From the NCBI GenBank assembly GCA_946803585.1, contig CAMPEQ010000008.1, forward strand, positions 62,001 through 126,000: a stretch of 64,000 bases of DNA, given 5' to 3'. Source of the DNA: an uncultured Actinomycetes bacterium. Lineage in GTDB: Bacteria > Actinomycetota > Actinomycetes > S36-B12 > UBA10799. The notes beneath the pieces were generated by a model. It saw only the letters and a program-made list of their open reading frames with translations. It had not been told where the DNA came from and ran no database searches. The translations under genes were made by a program, and so were the position numbers. Below are positions 61,194 to 64,000 of the stretch, piece by piece (the stretch's first letter is position 1; each line of letters starts with the position of its first letter).

Positions 61194-62834
61194 ATGTCTG
61201 CATTCATCTGGCCGGAGAATCCAGACTTCGTTGCCGATTCCGAACGTCGAGTCTTCAATGCCCTCTTGCCTCACTTGCGCGACGGAGACGCCCTCCTCTA
61301 CGGGCTACGGCTCACGGATCCCCAACATGGCGATATCGAGATTGATTTCGCCGTGTTCCTGGAAGGCGCCGGCCTGGCCGTCATCGAGGTCAAGGGCGGC
61401 CGAGTCTCGTTCAGCAACGGCGAGTGGATCAGCCAATCAGCTACTCAGAGTTTTGCTATTCACCCAACGGATCAGGCGCGCAAAGCCCGCTACGCCTTGC
61501 GCGAGGTCCTCGAGTCATCGCCCCGGTGGTCGCGCGGTTCCCTCCGCGATGCCTGGATGATTGCCCTGCCCGATACCGATGTGTACGACGACTCAATGCT
61601 CGCACCGGACACCCCCTTAGACGTCGTCATCGCGCGCAATCACCTCGAAGATGCACTGGGGCGGGTGTTTGACCACCTCGCTGACGAACGCAACACCGAC
61701 CGTTTGAGCGCACCTGAATGGATCGATTCCGCGCTAGACATTCTCTTGCGCCGCGGCACCCCCCACCGAGACATCTTGGCCGATGCCGCAGCACGCAATG
61801 TCCATGTCGAACGACTCACCCACGAACAAGCAGCAATCCTGGACTTAGTTGCTGACAACCAGTACCTCGAGGTTCGTGGCGGAGCGGGAACCGGGAAGTC
61901 ATGGCTGGCGACCGAGCAGGCTCGAAGATGGAGTTCGGAAGGCAAACGGGTTGCCCTTCTATCGTTCGGACGCGGCCTCGCCGAGACGCTACGCGCCCAG
62001 TTCGCGGCGACGAAGCGCCAGCACCGGCCAGCATTCATTGGCACATTCCATCAGCTGGGTCGGACCTGGGGCGTAACTGCTGAACAGGATGCCCCACCCC
62101 AGTGGTGGACTCACCGAGTCGCGGAACTGATGACAGAAGCCGCGCAGGCCTTGCCGACTGGGCACAAGTTCGATGCCCTCGTCATCGATGAGGCGCAAGA
62201 CTTCCCCGACAACTGGTGGCCACCGCTACTCGCCTCGCTGCGCGATCCCACGAAAGCCCAAATAGCAACCTTTCGCGACGACAATCAGGCAGTCTTCCGT
62301 CAGAGCGGTCGACACGATCTACCGTTCGTCAACGTCACCCTGACGAAGAACCTGCGCAACACCCGTCAGATTGCTGACGCGTTCAGTCCCCTAGTGAACA
62401 ATCGTCCACAGCTACTCGGCGGCGACGGACCACCTGTCAGCTTCGTCGCGTGCTCCTCTGAGGAGGTCATTGACTGTGCTGACGATCAAGCCGTAGCGCT
62501 GCGCGAGGAGGGCTGGAAAGCTCTCGATGTTGCACTACTCACCACCCATCACAGGCATCCCGTACAGATTGAACAGCAGGGGCAGGGATTTGAGGAGTAC
62601 TGGGAGAACCTCTGGTGCGGAGATGACATCTTCTATGGAACTGTCTCCGGATTCAAAGGTCTAGAAAGACCCGCCGTCGTCGTCGCAATCGACGGATTCC
62701 GAGACGGCGTACACCCTCAGCAAATCCTGTACGTTGCGATGAGTCGGGCACGAGACAAGCTTGTTGTTGTCGGGAACCCTGAGGATCTGGCTGCCGTCGG
62801 CCTCGCGATGAACGAAGTCACTGGAATCCGGTAG
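61194..62834 (+). CDS. NERD-domain nuclease fused to UvrD-like helicase
   Basis: 546 residues from the ATG at 61194. Residues about 10-110 are a NERD-type nuclease-like domain (GDIEIDFAVFLEGAGLAVIEVKGG has the D-x13-ExK-type core). An SF1 helicase follows: VRGGAGTGKSWLA (Walker A), IDEAQDFPDNWW (Walker B), LTKNLRNT and YVAMSRARDKLVVVG (motif VI). It should act on DNA in repair or in defence; related proteins occur in both settings. Confidence 0.88.
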   Translation: MSAFIWPENPDFVADSERRVFNALLPHLRDGDALLYGLRLTDPQHGDIEIDFAVFLEGAGLAVIEVKGGRVSFSNGEWISQSATQSFAIHPTDQARKARYALREVLESSPRWSRGSLRDAWMIALPDTDVYDDSMLAPDTPLDVVIARNHLEDALGRVFDHLADERNTDRLSAPEWIDSALDILLRRGTPHRDILADAAARNVHVERLTHEQAAILDLVADNQYLEVRGGAGTGKSWLATEQARRWSSEGKRVALLSFGRGLAETLRAQFAATKRQHRPAFIGTFHQLGRTWGVTAEQDAPPQWWTHRVAELMTEAAQALPTGHKFDALVIDEAQDFPDNWWPPLLASLRDPTKAQIATFRDDNQAVFRQSGRHDLPFVNVTLTKNLRNTRQIADAFSPLVNNRPQLLGGDGPPVSFVACSSEEVIDCADDQAVALREEGWKALDVALLTTHHRHPVQIEQQGQGFEEYWENLWCGDDIFYGTVSGFKGLERPAVVVAIDGFRDGVHPQQILYVAMSRARDKLVVVGNPEDLAAVGLAMNEVTGIR

Positions 62835-62940
62835 TACGCAAGCGCGAACTATTGGCCGGGGCTGAGGGGTCTACCCAGACTCTTGTTGACTCGCGGTTGG
62901 CTTCCTTTTCGAGCTCGTCAGGGAATCTAGACGCCATGAC

Positions 62941-62984
62941 GTTGACTCCTTCCACGCGCGAACCCGCGAATGGAAGGAGTCAAC
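62941..62984. terminator. Strong bidirectional hairpin between converging genes
   Basis: Fourteen-base perfect arms (GTTGACTCCTTCCA and its complement) flank 16 bases, which themselves hold CGCG-AACC-CGCG. It lies between the stop of the helicase gene and the stop of the converging gene at 63032. No U-tract on either side, so it is a likely but unusual terminator. Confidence 0.6.
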
Positions 62985-63031
62985 TCAACCCTGGGCCGAC
63001 CCTGGTGCCGTTCCACCCATGGTGTCAGGCC

Positions 63032-63730
63032 TCACGCACCACCAGAGGTAGTGATGCCTTGGTGGTCTTGTTGCCGGGACGGCATGGCGTCACCCTTGAT
63101 CAGAGTGATCCCCACGGCGACGAACCAGACGATCAGGCCGAGGCCGAAGATAGCGCCCACGTCCTCAAGAGCCGGGACGATCGTCAGCAGCGCGCTGGCC
63201 CCCATGATGACACCGAGGTAGTTGATCCAGCGTGCGAAGAGCCGCTCGCGCAGCGCGACGACGCTGATCCCCACGACCCAGATGCCACCCAGTACCTCGT
63301 TACCGCCTCCGAGACCGTTGGTGACCGCGTCGAGGCTGGCCCAGACGCTCGAAGCCATCTCGGGGTCCGTTCCCTGCAGGTCGCTCACGGTGATGTAGGA
63401 GATATTGAGGATCATTCCGGTGGCGATGATCACGCCTGCCCAGATGAGCCCAAACACGGACGAGACACGCGCCAGTGGCGAGTGCGCTGTGCGGAGCCGG
63501 TCCCCGATCGCCAGGACAAGGGGAACGAGGACGATCCCGAACACAATGTGGATCGCGATGTTCCACAGATGGAGCGCCAGTTGGTTGTCGACAATGAAGG
63601 CCACCGCCTCAGCGGGGCCCGCCGCGCTCACGAAGTCCATAAAGATCGTGGCGAACATGGCGAGACCGACGACGAACGTGCCAGCCGCGATGAGGGCCCC
63701 TATCCCTCCCAATCTTTGAGTCGATTGCAT
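63032..63730 (-). CDS. DUF4386-like multipass membrane protein
   Basis: 232 residues with about six to seven transmembrane helices. GGIGALIAAGTFVVGLAMF at the N-terminus and FARWINYLGVIMGASALL near residue 175 match DUF4386-type proteins. AAAGGA precedes the ATG. Function unknown. It is divergent from the partial gene at the right edge. Confidence 0.7.
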   Translation of the reverse strand: MQSTQRLGGIGALIAAGTFVVGLAMFATIFMDFVSAAGPAEAVAFIVDNQLALHLWNIAIHIVFGIVLVPLVLAIGDRLRTAHSPLARVSSVFGLIWAGVIIATGMILNISYITVSDLQGTDPEMASSVWASLDAVTNGLGGGNEVLGGIWVVGISVVALRERLFARWINYLGVIMGASALLTIVPALEDVGAIFGLGLIVWFVAVGITLIKGDAMPSRQQDHQGITTSGGA

Positions 63731-63888
63731 GACAGTTCCTTTCGTTTCCTATCCCTCGATCGAGGGCTGACACCATCGTGTCCCTGCTCCTGGCAGGTCA
63801 CATCAGGCTGAGAGTCAGCATCACGTCAACCCACGGTCGATTCCCGCGTCGTACTGTCGGTGGACGACCGGGGCTTGGCCGAGCACGT

Positions 63889-64000
63889 ATGCTGTCAATC
63901 GTGCTCATCAACGCCCTGGGATCATTCTGGGCAGAGCCTCGTGAACCCAACCCGCCGCGGCGCGTATGGCGGGATTGGGTGCTCGTGGGCGTTTTGGCAG
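63889..64000 (+). CDS. Start of a gene, probably sensor histidine kinase, cut by window edge
   Basis: Thirty-seven codons from ATG at 63889 (GTG at 63901 is an alternative): LINALGSFWAEPREPNPP, then RRVWRDWVLVGVL entering a hydrophobic segment. This N-terminus resembles actinobacterial NarL-type two-component sensor kinases. The evidence is thin because only the first 37 codons are present. Confidence 0.4.
   Translation, partial: MLSIVLINALGSFWAEPREPNPPRRVWRDWVLVGVLA

Noticed and set aside
62852-63811. A 319-residue plus-strand frame, rich in Asp, His and Arg
   Set aside because: It is antisense to the membrane protein at 63032, whose helices are coherent; the frame also spans the hairpin at 62941.

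Overview
The window is 64 kb of G+C-rich DNA (judged by eye, not computed) with the habits of an actinobacterium (Actinomycetota). It has many GTG and TTG starts, TANNNT boxes 6 to 8 bases in front of start codons that predict leaderless mRNAs, a GTP-dependent PEP carboxykinase, and cyclopropane-fatty-acid synthase, DUF4012, DUF1275 and DUF6159-type proteins. I found no rRNA, tRNA, CRISPR array, transposase or integrase. It reads as ordinary chromosome with about 57 genes on both strands. About 15 encode exported proteins or lipoproteins, which is the most visible theme. The species cannot be named from this window.

Layout. 1-2168: methionine synthesis by direct sulfhydrylation (metY, then metX cut by the window edge). 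2736-11914: a secreted peptidoglycan-binding lysozyme-like protein, a flippase-like membrane protein, an aldehyde dehydrogenase, a K+ channel, small membrane proteins, a PQQ-type sugar dehydrogenase lipoprotein overlapping a cyclopropane synthase, a DUF1275 protein and a VOC protein. 12474-22101: a secreted NHL-type propeller, a channel-like protein in an operon with TrmL and Tag, unknown secreted proteins including a tandem paralogous pair with a shared promoter-proximal inverted repeat, and a DUF4012 protein. 23557-29698: putA, a ctlX-type amidino hydrolase and ornithine cyclodeaminase, divergent from an Lrp/AsnC regulator. Together they predict arginine or citrulline to ornithine to proline to glutamate. 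29725-38202: PLD lipoprotein, hydrolases, an APC permease, a DEAD-box helicase and an unrecognised 495-residue protein.

38393-51063: a YVTN/IPT secreted protein, a secreted DUF1524 nuclease with an Excalibur tail, PEPCK divergent from a cysteine-less ArsR regulator that overlaps a SulP transporter, acetolactate decarboxylase, a glycine-rich exported protein, and a TetR regulator divergent from a DmdC-type acyl-CoA dehydrogenase across a clean palindrome. 51264-64000: arsD-arsA without a visible efflux pump, DOMON lipoprotein, GH8 glycosidase, GNAT, amidohydrolase, more secreted proteins, an SRPBCC protein, a second member of a Trp-rich membrane family, a NERD-UvrD helicase, a strong hairpin, a membrane protein, and the start of what may be a sensor kinase.

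The best leads are the arginine-to-glutamate cluster with its regulator, the tandem secreted pair (conserved inverted repeat at identical distance, a 42-residue Lys/Ala insert, and a near-identical 109-bp block), the ArsR-SulP operon, the pump-less arsDA pair, the unknown 495-residue protein, and a Cys/Lys-rich C-terminal module shared by two secreted propellers.
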